A DNA stretch of 64,000 nucleotides from Closterium sp. Naga37s-1 (Eukaryota > Streptophyta > Zygnematophyceae > Desmidiales > Closteriaceae): contig CANJKZ010001148.1 in assembly GCA_947471745.1 (NCBI GenBank), positions 755,001 to 819,000 on the forward strand, written 5' to 3'. The stretch's first letter is position 1; every line of letters begins with the position of its first letter. The translations under genes and the position numbers were made by a program. The notes under the pieces are model-generated. The model did not search any database. It was given only the letters and a program-made list of their open reading frames with translations, and was not told the DNA's origin. Below, one piece after another: positions 29,177-41,383 of the stretch.

Positions 29177-32100
29177 CTCCCCTTCATTCCTAGAAATTGG
29201 TCCAGTGGGCTCGAGGCGGAAGAGGAAGCCGGTTCGGGATCGTCGATTTGCGGGGTCGGCGGCGTGATCAGCGTCCACCCAACGAGGCTGAATGTGCGGG
29301 TTGTGGGGGTGGAGTAGGTGAAGGCCAATGTGTGGCGTGGAGATGAAGTACTGCAGGGCACGCTACAGGTCCAACATGTTCTCCTCTTCAGGTTGGTTAG
29401 CGTATTGAGCGAGCTGGCTTGAAATGTAAGACAGATCGGGCCTGCGGGTGACCGCAACAAAAAGGACACACCCAAGCTGCTGCTGGTACAGTTGGTATGC
29501 AGATGGGTTGAGGGGGGGAGTGTTGGGATTGTGAGGTGATGCCGGGGAACGGTATGGGGTGGAGAGGTTCGTCGGCTTGATGTTAAACTTTGCAAACAGA
29601 GTGTCGGCGTACTTGGCAGCGGAGAGATGAATGGCGTTAGCTGCGTAGGTGATATTCAGACCTAGGAACTGCTTGACGTTGTCGGTGCTGGTGATTTCGA
29701 CGCGGTTACTGAGTTTTTTTTTTTTTTTTGGTCGAGAAGCTCGCTGCTGGTGCCCGTGTATAGGAGTTCGTCCACATACGCCGTGAGGAGCATGTAGTCG
29801 CCGCGGAAATGGAGGCGATACTTGCCGGGATCGTGAAGCAGCTGGGAGAAGTCGATGTTTGTGAGAATTTGGTGGAGGTGTTGCTGCAAGAGACGTGGCG
29901 CCTGCTTGATACCGTAAAGGGGTTTCTTTAGCTGGCACACACAATCGTCGCCGCCGCTGTAGGTGTGAGGTTGTTTGACGAAAATGAGAGCATCGACTGA
30001 TGCGTATAGGAACGCATTGTTTACGTCGATCTGGCAGAGTGGTAGATGCTTTGCGGCTGCGATGGCGAGGAGGATGCGGACCAAGGTGTGGCGGCTGACG
30101 GGTGCGAACGTTTGTCGAAGTCAATGCCATGGCGTTGGCCGAAGCCGCGCACGACCCATCGGGCTTTAGAGCGTTCGATGGTTCCGTCCGCGACGGTCTT
30201 GACTCGGAAGACCCACTTGCCAAACTGGATGCGTCTCCCCTTCAGCGCGGCGCGGTCGGCAAGGACCGAGGTTTCGCGGGCTTCGAGTTTGGCGACTTCG
30301 GCGTCCATTGCTGCATGCCATTCCTTGCTGTACGGGTCGGTGAGTGCCTGGCGTGGGGTTTTGGGTTCAACCGCTTTTGGTGGGTGAGAGACAGCAGTGT
30401 GTAGACCAAGGATGTGCAGACCCGATAGGCCAGGGCCGTGCTGCTGCTCGCTGGTGACTTCCACCACTTCGTCATCGGAGTGCTTACCGCTGGATGGAGT
30501 GGGGCAAAGCAAGGAGTCACGCGAAGAATCGAGAGGAGCGATATCCCCGTGTTCGTCGTCGTCGCTCCAGGGGCGCGGTCTTGGATGGGGGTCTGTTGTG
30601 TCTTGATCAGCAAGCGCGGCTCCGACTTCGTCAGCGGGAGTTGCGAAGCTGCGGGGTGGGCGGTGATATTGGGCCACGCTGTCAGAAACTCCTCCAAGTC
30701 GGTGTCAGTCAGCATGCCTATCATTCTGAAACTGGCGGATGGTGAGGTCTTCACAGAAGATGATGTCACGTGCCGCAACCACCCGCGAAGTTATGTGATC
30801 GAGGATGTTCCAGGCGTGGTGCTCGAAGCTGGTGCCCAAGTGCACTCCCCAGAGCGCGTGTCGTTCGAACTTCCCTGTTTTCGCGGTAGCCGGCCGGTAC
30901 TGCACCATGCAGCCCCAGACGTGTAGCATGGAAATGTCTCCCTTATCGCCAGTGAATTTAATGTGCGGGGACTGGCGATCGGTGTTGGCGGTGGTGCTGA
31001 GGAGGTTGTGAAGACGGACATCGTGATGCATGTCGTAGGGCCAATACTTCGCGTCAACGTCGCTCTGGTGCAGGATGGCGCAAACCTTGGTCATCAGGGT
31101 TCGGTTGGTGCGCTCAGCAACTCCTTGCTTAGGGTGCACGTAGGGGAGGGAGAGGGTGTGGATTATCCCCTTTGCCTTTGTGTAGGCCTTTAGCTCGTTA
31201 CTCTTGAATTCAGCTGCGCATTCCGTCTGCCATATTTTAAGAGTGCAGCTGGATTGGGTCTCCGCGTGGCTGTGCCACACCTTGAAGATCTCACACACCT
31301 TGCTCCTGTGAGACACATTCGCCACCCAGACGAAGCGAGAGTGAGCGTCCACGAAGGTAAGTGTATATTCCTCGCCGTTGATCCCTGTCTGTGTGAGAAC
31401 AAGGAAGTCACTGTGGACTTTCTGGAACCTTTCGTAGCGGTTTGTGCTTGGCTCAAGGAGTTTAAGGGCGTGTGATTGAGTGCGACTGTGAGGCAGACGG
31501 AGCATGATGTGTCACGATTGTTATTAATGGTGACAGAGGAGCCATCAGGGCGTAGTAGCGTGCCAGGGATGAAGACTTCAGCACGGATGCAATTGTTTAG
31601 CACTTCGTGAGAAGGGTGAGCGAGAAGTTTGTGCCAGAAGTCAGGAGGTGCGCGCAGTGCAGGTGATCGTGAGAAGAAGGCCAGCAGCTCAGCTGTGGGG
31701 GGTGGCGCAGGGTGTGGAATGGGCTGAGGAGATATAGAGAGGCGAAAGGCGAGGATAAGCTCGCGGGCAGGTGAAGGTGAGTAATGGGGTATAGGAGGAG
31801 GATTGTGTGTTTGGGTTGCAGAGTCCGCTACTTCCTCTGGAAAGATTGGACGAGCAAGATGATGAGGTGGTGGTCAATGGTAAGTAGAGGGGCTTGGTTC
31901 TGGGAGAGGGGTGGGATCAAATGGGCCAACGGGGGTAGAGTCTACTGGCAGTTGGCTATGAGGGTAGCGGCTGTAAGGCATAATAGTGTCTTGGTTGAAG
32001 CGGTTGTCGATGGGAGAGGGGGAAACCATGTAGGACCATGGTGGGGAGGAGGAGGCAGATCCTGGTGGGGGGAGACCGATGGGTATTGACGGTCCATAGG

Positions 32101-34936
32101 GCTCTTGTGTGGCTCGTTCCTCTTCTGCTTCTCTCTCCGTTCTTGCCATATACTCTTCGAGTGGTTCCTCTTCCTCAGTGACTGCTGACCCCATGCTCCT
32201 GATGCTACTGCTGTACTGCTACTTCCCCATCCAGTTGTGCCGGTGCCCTGTCCCCAACCCGTTTTTGCATGTTCAGCAGCTTCTTCTGCCTCTTGTGTTG
32301 CTTGGCGGCGATTCTCCTCTTTGTCTAGCTTCTGGAGCTCCTCTGACATGTCACGACGAGACCAAGGGCGATTGACGTGATGTGTTTCCCAGTCAAGGGG
32401 TAGAGGGTTGTTGTTCTCGTGAAGGGTGCCAGGTCATTGGTAGCAGGTGAGGAGGTGAAGACGATTGTGCACAGTGGGGCCGCGGCAGTCTGTGCAGGGT
32501 TGAAAGATGGTTAATGCTGCTGCAATTTCGGCGGCGTCCCGCATGCCTGTGGGGTGGGGAGTCTGCCATTCCGCCTCGTCAACAATATCCAGGGGCTCCT
32601 CTTCTTCTTCCTCAATTTTTGCTTTCCCTTTTTCTTTGGCTGTTGCTCTGCGATTCTCCCCTTCAGCTGGTGCCTTGCCTTTCACGCTTGCCGATGCTTT
32701 CCCCTTGTCGTTCTGATCTCCTTTTGTCGTGGTTGAGGCAGTTGGGGTGCGGCAGTTGCGGCAGACACCGTCAGGCCCAGGTGCGTGGAGATCAGTCTCC
32801 TGGGGATGTGCGTGGTGCTTGACCCAGGGGCGACCATCAGGATGCACAGGTCCTTGGGGCCCGATGTTGTGCTGGGGCTGGAGATCGATGAGATCTCCAG
32901 AGTCGGCGCTGCAATCTGGGGTGTCAAAACCCAGAACGTAGACGCCGTTGTCGGGGCACGCTCTTCCGATGTAGCGAGGTTTGGACTTGAGGCGGCTGTA
33001 GTCTTTCTAGTGCATCACAATGCACCTACTTTCCCTGTTTGTGGTCATCTGGACGCTGCTTTGAACGGGTTGCTCGTAGGATGGCAGGTTGTACTTTATA
33101 TCCCGGAAGATGAGTTTCGTTGAGTGTGATGTGTAGATTGATGTCGTGCGCTTTGAGGACGACGATGACGCACGCCCTTGCTTCGAGCTGTTGATTATTG
33201 GCCACCATGACGACGGTGGGTTGTGAGATGGGATGCGCTGTGGGGATGAAGCGCTCGGACCCCACCATGTGTTGTCCGCAACAGCTTTCAAGATACCACG
33301 TGTTGTAGGCGTCGGCTCTGTTCTGCGCAGAGAGGGCGAGATTCGAGATGTTGCGAAAGGGGATTCTCTTGTCGCCAGCGTGGCGATAGTTGTCAACAGG
33401 CCGTGTGTCGATGTAGTTTCCATAGGTGGGCGAGTTGATGATGTACTTGTCGTGTGGTGGTGACTCGAGCAGAGGTATCGGCAGTTCCCAATCCTGTTCG
33501 TGTTCGTCAGAGACGAACTCCCCATCTTGCGTGAATGGGTTGTTGTAGCTGCTGTATTCGACCTCTCGTCCAGGCGGGGGAGGTGAGACGTGACGTAGGG
33601 GCCTTCGGTTTGTTCGCCTTGCGCGGCCATAAACTCGCATCGCCATGTTGCCGATGACGTGGCGAACGTTGTTGTTATACGGAGGCCTTTGTCGGTCTGA
33701 CTGAGGAGGTTGGCGCGGGGCAGATCGATGGTCTGAGGACGGTCGGTTTGTCTGGCGCAAGTGCTCAGGACCAGGGTTCGAGTTGTTGCGCGATGCGGAG
33801 TTGTGTCGTGGTCCGGAGCGACAGCGTCAGTTGAGTGACCGAAAGTTTTGCAATTTTTGCAATAGTACTGACGCGGATGCGAGTCGCGGGATCGTCGTTG
33901 ATCGCGGCCGGAGTAGAAGGCGATTTGCTCGTGACAGACTACCTTTTCTTGGTTGAAGTCTATGTCTTGCTGCTCTTGCAAGAGCGCGACGCACAAGTGT
34001 GCTTCGGAGATGGTGCCTTGCTGGCGGAGAAGGGCTTTGCAAGGTTTCTAATCGGGTCCTAGGCCTCGGAGGACGATTAAGACGAACATGTCCTCGGCGA
34101 TCGAGTTCCCTAGTTTTATAAGTTGATCGCGAATGGTGCGGTAGCGATTAATGTAGGAGTTTGCCTTTTTGCCAAGGGTCTTTTTTACTTCCACGGGTTG
34201 CTGGAGAAGGCGACTCGAGGAGACGGAGTCCTAAGGCTGGTAAGTCGTGGTAAGGTAGTTCCAGGGTGACATGGCGGGACCTGGGTCGGTTTTAAACGAG
34301 CGTGTGCCGAGTTGTTCGGTCGGCGACATGTTGCGTAGGAGAATGTTGTGTTCCATGAGCAATTCGTAGTAGTATTGGGCTTTGGCGTCGTCGGTATCGC
34401 TGACGGGACCAGGATAGCTTCCGTCGAAGAAGCAAAAGATTTGAGCACTTTGGAGGAGCAGTTCTAGCTCGAAACTCCACATGAAAAAATCCCGTCCGTT
34501 GATTGCGGTGCTTGTGCAAATCTTTGATATGGCCAGAAACGTGTTCTGGGCTGTAAGCATGGCTTCGTCACTTGGGCACGAAGAAGTTGGAGCAGCTGAG
34601 TTCGATCCAAGGTCGAATGTGGTCGCGGCCGGTTCTTTGTTGGGAGCGATCGGTTGAGCGAGTTGTTGCGAGGTACCCGGGTTGCCATTCTTTAAGTGTT
34701 GAATTCCAGACTCCAGAGTGGTGATGCGCTGGATGAGTTGCTTCAGTAGTGCATTACTGACGGTATTAGTAGCCATAGGGTTCGCAGTTGGGTTGGCAGG
34801 AGCTTTGGCAGTGGGAGCCGCCTGCCCACCAGATCCTCCAGCCATGTTTCGGCGGGAGCGCGCACCAGACGCCACCTTGGATTCGAATTTGAATAAGAGG
34901 TGGTGGTGCGAAGAATCCTGAGTTACTCTCATACCA
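29177..34936 (-). pseudogene. Internal coding region of E, broken
   Basis: In element order from the right: Gag (about 34231-34914), a CCHC-like CKNCKTFGH segment near 33870, a protease region (33007-33760), an extra Cys-containing Lys/Glu-rich segment (about 31900-32850), pre-integrase with LLAHPSHEVL near 31600, integrase (30705-31505, with a FVDAHSRFVW block), reverse transcriptase (29662-30677, with ICQIDVNNAFLY-like and AYVDELLY blocks), and the start of RNase H with RRPDLSYISSQLA. Order and motifs are copia. The extra segment between protease and integrase is unusual for the family. Confidence 0.8.
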
Positions 34937-35384
34937 TGTTACAGTCTGAAACAACGGACTTTATAGGATATGTTAAACTTAGTAGGCTAGGAATGGCTTC
35001 ATTAGGTCAAGGGGGGGGTACAAGGAGAGTGACGAGTGAAAAGTTGTACCCCTTAACATGCAACTCACTTTAGGCTAACTAAGAAATGTGATATAACTTT
35101 GACACACCCCCATCGCCTAGGTGAGAGACATCAGAACGACCAAGACAAGCAAATGGTCACAAGACCAGTCAAGAGAAGCAATAAGGCAAAGCTCAGGGTG
35201 GATCTTAAGATCACCACGTAGTCCGAGCACAAGCAAGCGGCCACAAGGCCAGTTCACATGCAGTGTTATAATAGCACAAACAATACAGTGATCACAACCT
35301 AGCAAGAGTAAACATGCAGGTATATATATAACACAGTACAATGCAGAGTCAAGAGACAACCAAGTGAGGCAGAGTGGGCACAAG

Positions 35385-38300
35385 TGTGAGGATCGAGGAA
35401 CAGGTTTATAAATTATTTATTGATCACCTGGGTACAACATGAGGCTATATATAAGCTCGACACAAGGCAAAGTAACCAGGTGTTACGTGAAGGTTCCGAG
35501 GGTCGCGAAGCGTCTCGAATGGATCCTTCCCAAATTCGGTAGAAGCTATTCGGTGGCAACCGAAAAGCCTATCATTCGGTGCATGCAACTAGTTCGGTGC
35601 ATAAAACTAAAATAAATATAGTTCAAGCAACGAATCTAGGAAATCAAGCAAAGGCATGCATGCTAGAATAAAACTAAGCAAGGTAAAGCATAATAAGGTA
35701 AATCTCAACAGGTAAAGCCGCGTACTCTCACACGTCCCCCCCTCAAAAATGGGTGGCGTGAGATACACCGTGCTTGACAAGATTATCCTTGAGAGCACGG
35801 CTTGCGTTGCCCAAATCATCTTCTGTAACCCAAATGTCCTCCGACAGGTCATATCCCTTCCATCATATCAGGAACTCGAGCGTGTTGCCGCGTCGGCGTC
35901 GATGAGCAAGGACACGTTCCACCTCGTACTTTGGTTCAACTTGTACGAGAAGATGTGGTGGTGGCGGTAGCTTTCATCCCTGGAACTGTTGGTTGGGGTC
36001 CTTGTAGGGCTTCAGTAGCTGAACATGGAACGCGTTGTGAAGCTTCCACGTGGTCGGTAAGCGCAAGCGGAATGTAATTGGTGTCACCATGGTCTCAACG
36101 CGAAAAAGACCACAGAAGTGAGGCCGGGGCTTGGACGGAAGGTGAGATAGGTCCAAGTTGCGTGTGTCAAGAAGAACCTGATCTCCGACTGCTTCCAACT
36201 GATCTCGTTGCTGTCGATCTGCATACTGCTTCTGTGAGTTCTGCATCGTGGTGAGACGTCGCTGAGTCTTCTCCCATAGCTGCTGCATGGTGGTGACAAA
36301 GTCGTGTGCGGCTTGGATGTGTACCGGTGTTGTTAGCTGCTGCAGTGTGATTGGTTCCCGTCCGTAGCACAGGAAGAAAGGAGATTTCCCTGTGGCCGCA
36401 TGAGATGCGTTGTTGTAAGCGAACTCAAGCGTTGGTAACTGTAGATCCCATTGGCTGATGTCGTCTTGGCAAGCTGTGTGCAGTAACTGTTCGACAACCT
36501 GACTGAGTCGCTCTGTCTGTCCGCCAGTCTGGGGGTGGTATGCTGAAGACATAGCAAGCTTTGTCCCCAACAAACCCATGAGTTCCCTCCATAACTTACT
36601 TGTGAACTTTGGGTCCCTGTCGGAGATGAGTGTAGCGGGGATGTCGTGGATGGTGACGATGCGGTCAAAGAAGAGGCGAGAAGTTGCTTCGGTTGTAGCC
36701 GTGGCGTTGGTTGGGATGAAGTGTCCCATTTTATAGAACTTATCGATCAACACGAGCATAGCATCATGCCCTTGTAAGGTCGAAGGTAGCCCGGTAATAA
36801 AGTCGAGGCTAGCGACTTGTCATGGCTGCTCCGGTATGGGTAGAGGCTGAAGTTCCCTGATTTTTTCTGCTTGCTACTCTTCATCCGCTGGCACGTGTCG
36901 CATGAGGTGACAAACTGTTGCACGTCTGCTGCCATCCGGGGCCAGTGGTGATATTTTTCTATTCCCGCTAACGTCTTGATACTCCCAAAATGTCCTGCGT
37001 ATGCCACATCGTGGAACTCCTCCAGTAGGATCTGTCGAAGCGAGGCATAGTTCAGTACCCAAATCTTTCCTGGACCTTTCCTTACCGCTAAGTCTTTCTC
37101 CCATTATAACAGCTTCTGTTTCTGTGCTGTAGCGATCGCTGCGTCCACGGAGTACCCATGTTGAAATAGACCCTTGAGTAGAGGGTTCATCTCGTCAACC
37201 TGGATGCCTGCTACGTGCCCTGGGCGGCTCAGTGCGTCGGCCTTGTTGTGAAGCCCTGGCTTGAAGACGATGTCGTAGTAGAAGTGTGTTTCCAGGAAGT
37301 CCATCCACCGCATATGTCGTCGTGAGAGCGTAGGCTGCGACTTGAGGTATTTGAGACTGCAGTGATCAGTGTAAATTGTGGTATTGACTCCCTCGAGGTA
37401 ACACCTATACGCCTTGAAGGCTGTGACTATCGCTAAGGCTTCCTTCTCATGGATTGGGAAATTCAGTTCTGCTCCGTGTAGCTTCTTACTGAGGTATGCG
37501 ATGGGTTGCAAACCGCGTTCGTGATCCTGTATTAGTACTGCTCCGATTGTCTGGTCACTAGAATCTGCTTCCATCACGTAATCTCTGTCTGGATCTGGTG
37601 GGATGAGTACTGGGGCAGTAGTCAGTGCTGTCTGTATCTGCTCCATGGCTTGCTGTTGAGGAGTATCCCATTTATGGGGTGTATCATTTTCCAGTAAGTT
37701 TGTCAGTGGCGCTGCTATCTTAGCGTACTGTGGCACGAACCTGTTGTAGTAATAGGCGAAGCCTAGGAACAGCTGCTACTCCTTAACGTTCTCCGGTACT
37801 TTCCACTTCTTTACGGCTTCGATCTTCCGCGGGTCTACGTGTACGCCCTCCGCACTCACCATGTGCCCGAGAAACTGCACCTTCTTCAGTGCGAAGTCGC
37901 TTTTTGACAACTTCACGTAGAAGTTGTTTTCCCACAGGATCTCGAATACTTTCCGCAGATGTTCCATGTGCTCCTTCATGTTCTTTGGTAAGGCGGTATG
38001 GTGCACGGGAGACGAGTTTTGCACCTGGTTCCTCCACGATCTCGTGCTCGTGGGTTTGCGTTGGAGGCACTCCTGCAGGTAGGTCATCCGGCATGATGTC
38101 CTTGTATTCCTCTAACACCTCCTGTACTGCTGCAGGTAGCTCCGCATACGGCTTCCCCTCCACTGTTGTTGCCATTACTAGCGCCAGGTAACATGTGTTA
38201 CTCTCGTTCACCGTTCGTTCGAACCGTGCAAGTGTCGTCTCAGGAACATCCTCTGTATCCATCCAGCTTCGCAGCTCCATCCGTTTCCCGTTGTTGCATA

Positions 38301-40673
38301 TGCTGGATTTCCGGTTGACCCAGTCTATCTCGGGGTTGAACCGCTTCATAAAATCACGCCCCAATATGAAATCCAATCATTTGATGTTCATGACCGGCAA
38401 CGCCAGCTTCCACCTCAATGCACCTATCTGCAGCTGTAGTATTGACTCGCCGTGGATGGGAAGCTTCGTGCCGTCCACCATTTTTTCTGTAAATTGGGTC
38501 TCATCCGAGGACTCCCCAATTTTCTCCAACGTCCCAGGGTCTCACACCAAGTGGGACGCACCACTGTCCACCAATGCCTTGAGGCGTTGCCCTTTGCAGA
38601 GCACCTCTTGCAGTAGTGGTCGTTGCTGCTCCGAGTAGCCGTAGCTGGTCTTGCTAATAGGATCATAGGGTACGTCAAAGTAATCATCCCTAGGTCCTTC
38701 TCTCTGCAGACTCAATATCAGTTTTCACCTGAGTGGGGTTAGAAGGATTTATCCGAGGCCGATTTAGCTTCTCCTGGGCTTGGAACCTTCCCCTAAGCCT
38801 TTACAGCTGTGTAGGCTTCTCCTGTGGGAAATGGGGAGCCTTAACACCGTGCTGGTGGGAGAGAATATTAACTCCTCGGAACGCTTGATCCTTTTCAACG
38901 CTCCGTAGTTGTTTTCCCAACTGTCCAGGTGCCTGTATTATTTCTAACTCTCCCTTGATTTTCTCAAAGGCTTGAAAACCATGAGAAGTAATATTCTTAG
39001 GTCAAGTATCTTTATAGGATAAATTTAAATAATTCTTACTTGACAGGGTGTATGGCTGGAGTTTCCCGCTCGGTGCAGGGTCTTGTTTCGCGGATTCTCC
39101 TTTTGTCTCGACGATTTCCCCTGGGGCCACCCGGTCGTAACGTTTTAAATTCCTCCATCAGTTTTTCCTTTTTTCACCCTCTCCGAAGTCGCCACGTTGT
39201 CCATTTTCCGTTTCGGGGGTGCCGCAGTGTTCGTGCCCTTCAAGTCTGCACGTACTGTCTTCGTTTTCCAACACGCCAAGATACGATGTCGTGTAGCGCC
39301 GCAGAACTCGCACGCTTCAATTATTTTCTAGTCGCAGCTTCGCATCGTCCTTGTCGATATCCATCGGGTCGGCAGTCGTAGGTGGTGCCGATCGCTCCGT
39401 GCCAAAATCCCTATTTGGCTGGTTGCATCGTGTTCCGTAGTAGCTACTGTTTAACGCGTCGAATCTGCGCCCGAGTCTCTTCCCTTTGGACAATTTTATT
39501 GTTTGCGTGAATCCACTCTTGTGCCGGGCCTCGTAACAGTGTTGCTGCGAGCCGTATGCGCATCGCGTCTTGGGTCAGGGTCGTGCATCCAGCGGCTTCG
39601 AAGTAAATTTCGAGTGCAGCTATAAATCGACGGACGTCGCTCCTTTTCGCGCTATGATGCTTCGCTGCTTCCGGTAGCCTCGGCTTCGCTGCTTGGAGGT
39701 TCACTGTAGCTGCTGCCGTTGTCGCAAGTACAATTGTCGGTATCGACGACGTCGCTTCTGCTGCTGCGACTACCGATTGGTCCGCAAGGAGTTTTTTGAG
39801 TCGTAGGAGCGCCGCACGTGTCTGCTCCTGCTCGGCGCGTAACTCCGCAAATTCTTGTACGAAATAATCGCCAATTTCTCCATTCAGCGATTTGCAGGAA
39901 GATTTGCAATATATATACATATATATATTGTGCGTTGGTTGACTTACTGCAAAGCTAAACGATTTTCGAATTCGTCGAGCGCGAATGTTCTTGTTCGCGC
40001 AATTTCCCCTTAAAGGACAATTTTCGCGCGTCCGATCCTGGCCTTTGAAACGCGACTCGATTCAACGCTCCGAATTCCAACCTTTTTCAGCGAAAATTTC
40101 TCGGCCGTTGAGATGCGAATCGATCTAACGGTCGAAATTCCAACTTTTCCGCCAAAAAAAACCTGAGGTGAGTTCGAAAACCGGGTTGAGAGGGACTTCA
40201 AAAATTGTGCGGAATTGGTTTACATACCCGAATCGGCGCTTTCGTCGACGCCCACGCGGTTTTTTTAAGGCTGGTTTTTAGCGGTTGAAGAACCTCGCAT
40301 GTAAACGAGCTCTGATTACCGAGTGTGAGGATCAAGGAACTGGTTTAAAAAATAATTGATCGATCACCTGGGTACAACACGAGGCTATATATAGGCTCGA
40401 CACAAGGCAAGGTAACCAAGTGTTACGTGAAGGTTCCGAGGGTCGCAAAGCGTCCCGAATTGATCCTTCCCGAATTCAGTAGAAGCTATTCAGTGGCAAC
40501 CGAAAAGCCTAGAACTCGGTGCACGCAACTAGTTCGGTACCTATAACTATGATAAATATAGTTCAAGCAACGAATCTAGGAAATCAAGCAAAAGCATGCA
40601 TAATAAAATAAAACTAAGCAAGGTAAAGCATAATAAGGTAAATCTCAATAGGTAAAGCCGTTGTACTCTCACA
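35385..40673 (-). mobile_element. Gypsy (Ty3-type) retrotransposon G nested in C, broken
   Basis: LTRs 35385-35732 (348 bp) and 40324-40673 (350 bp) have TGTGAG...CTCACA ends. A perfect 5-bp duplication ACAAG flanks it (35380-35384 and 40674-40678). The primer binding site is near 40308-40320 and a purine tract with seven Gs lies next to the 3' LTR. The LTRs differ at roughly one position in twenty by eye. Coding parts are in gypsy order, with about five or more breaks. Confidence 0.93.
35974..39920 (-). pseudogene. Internal coding region of G, broken
   Basis: In element order: Gag (39444-39920, with a coiled-coil start and an RRFIAALEIYFEAAG block), protease and reverse transcriptase start (37783-38687, with ILGRDFM and a hinge of HEHEIVEEPG type), reverse transcriptase/RNase H (37104-37736, with TDHCSLKYL and NKADALSRPG), and integrase (35974-37007, with a CDTCQRMKSS zinc-finger part, LISDRDPKFTS and SSAYHPQTGGQTER). 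RNase H before integrase is the gypsy order. Confidence 0.9.
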
Positions 40674-41383
40674 ACAAGCCCAAGAGCAGTGCAGAAGTTC
40701 TTATGATCACCAGACACCGGGGCCTTGGTGAAGATATCAGCAGTGTTGGCTTGTGAGGCCACGTAAGCAAGGCGAAGCTGACTACGCTGCTGGAGCTACC
40801 GTGCGAGAAAGTAACGAAGAGCAACGTGCTTCGTTCTATGCTCCAGCCTCTGCTCCCGACACAAGGCAATCATGGCCTTGTTGTTGACGTACAGAAGAGG
40901 CCGCTCACCCAAGTCAGTCAGCAAGTAGGTCTGCCAGCGTAAGTCATGTGCAGCCATAGCCCCGGCGTAGATCTCTGTCTCACAGCTGGAACTAAGCACA
41001 GAAGACGTACGGGTGGACCTCCACAAGACAAAACCAGCACCAAGTCTGAAGGTGTAACTCTGTGACAACCGCTAGGTCTCCTGGTTGTCGGCCCAAGAGG
41101 CGTCTGAGTGCCCAGTGAGCACAACTCGACCCTGTCCTCCAAGCACAAGCCCCATCCCTGGCGTACTGCTGAAGTAACGAAGTACCCTCTGCGCAGCCCG
41201 GTAGTGCTCAAGGCCATGTCTCCCGGGCGCAACGAAGCGCGCCAGGATGCTGAGAGGGTACGCGAGGTCAGGTCGAGTGCAGGTCATCAGGTACATGAGG
41301 CAGCCCACAAGCTCTGGATTCGGACCACTCGGCTCTAGGGACTCGTCCAAAGGTGGAGCTGAGAGCAAGTGGCTCGTAGGCAG
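40674..41383 (-). pseudogene. RNase H end of C
   Basis: The minus strand encodes PELVGCLMYLMTCTRPDLAY, GHSDASWADNQET, then the RNase H end with CETEIYAGAMAAHDLRW and ANTADIFTKAP. It is closely related to, but distinct from, the matching part of A and B. It lies between the right end of G and the 3' LTR of B. Confidence 0.85.
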
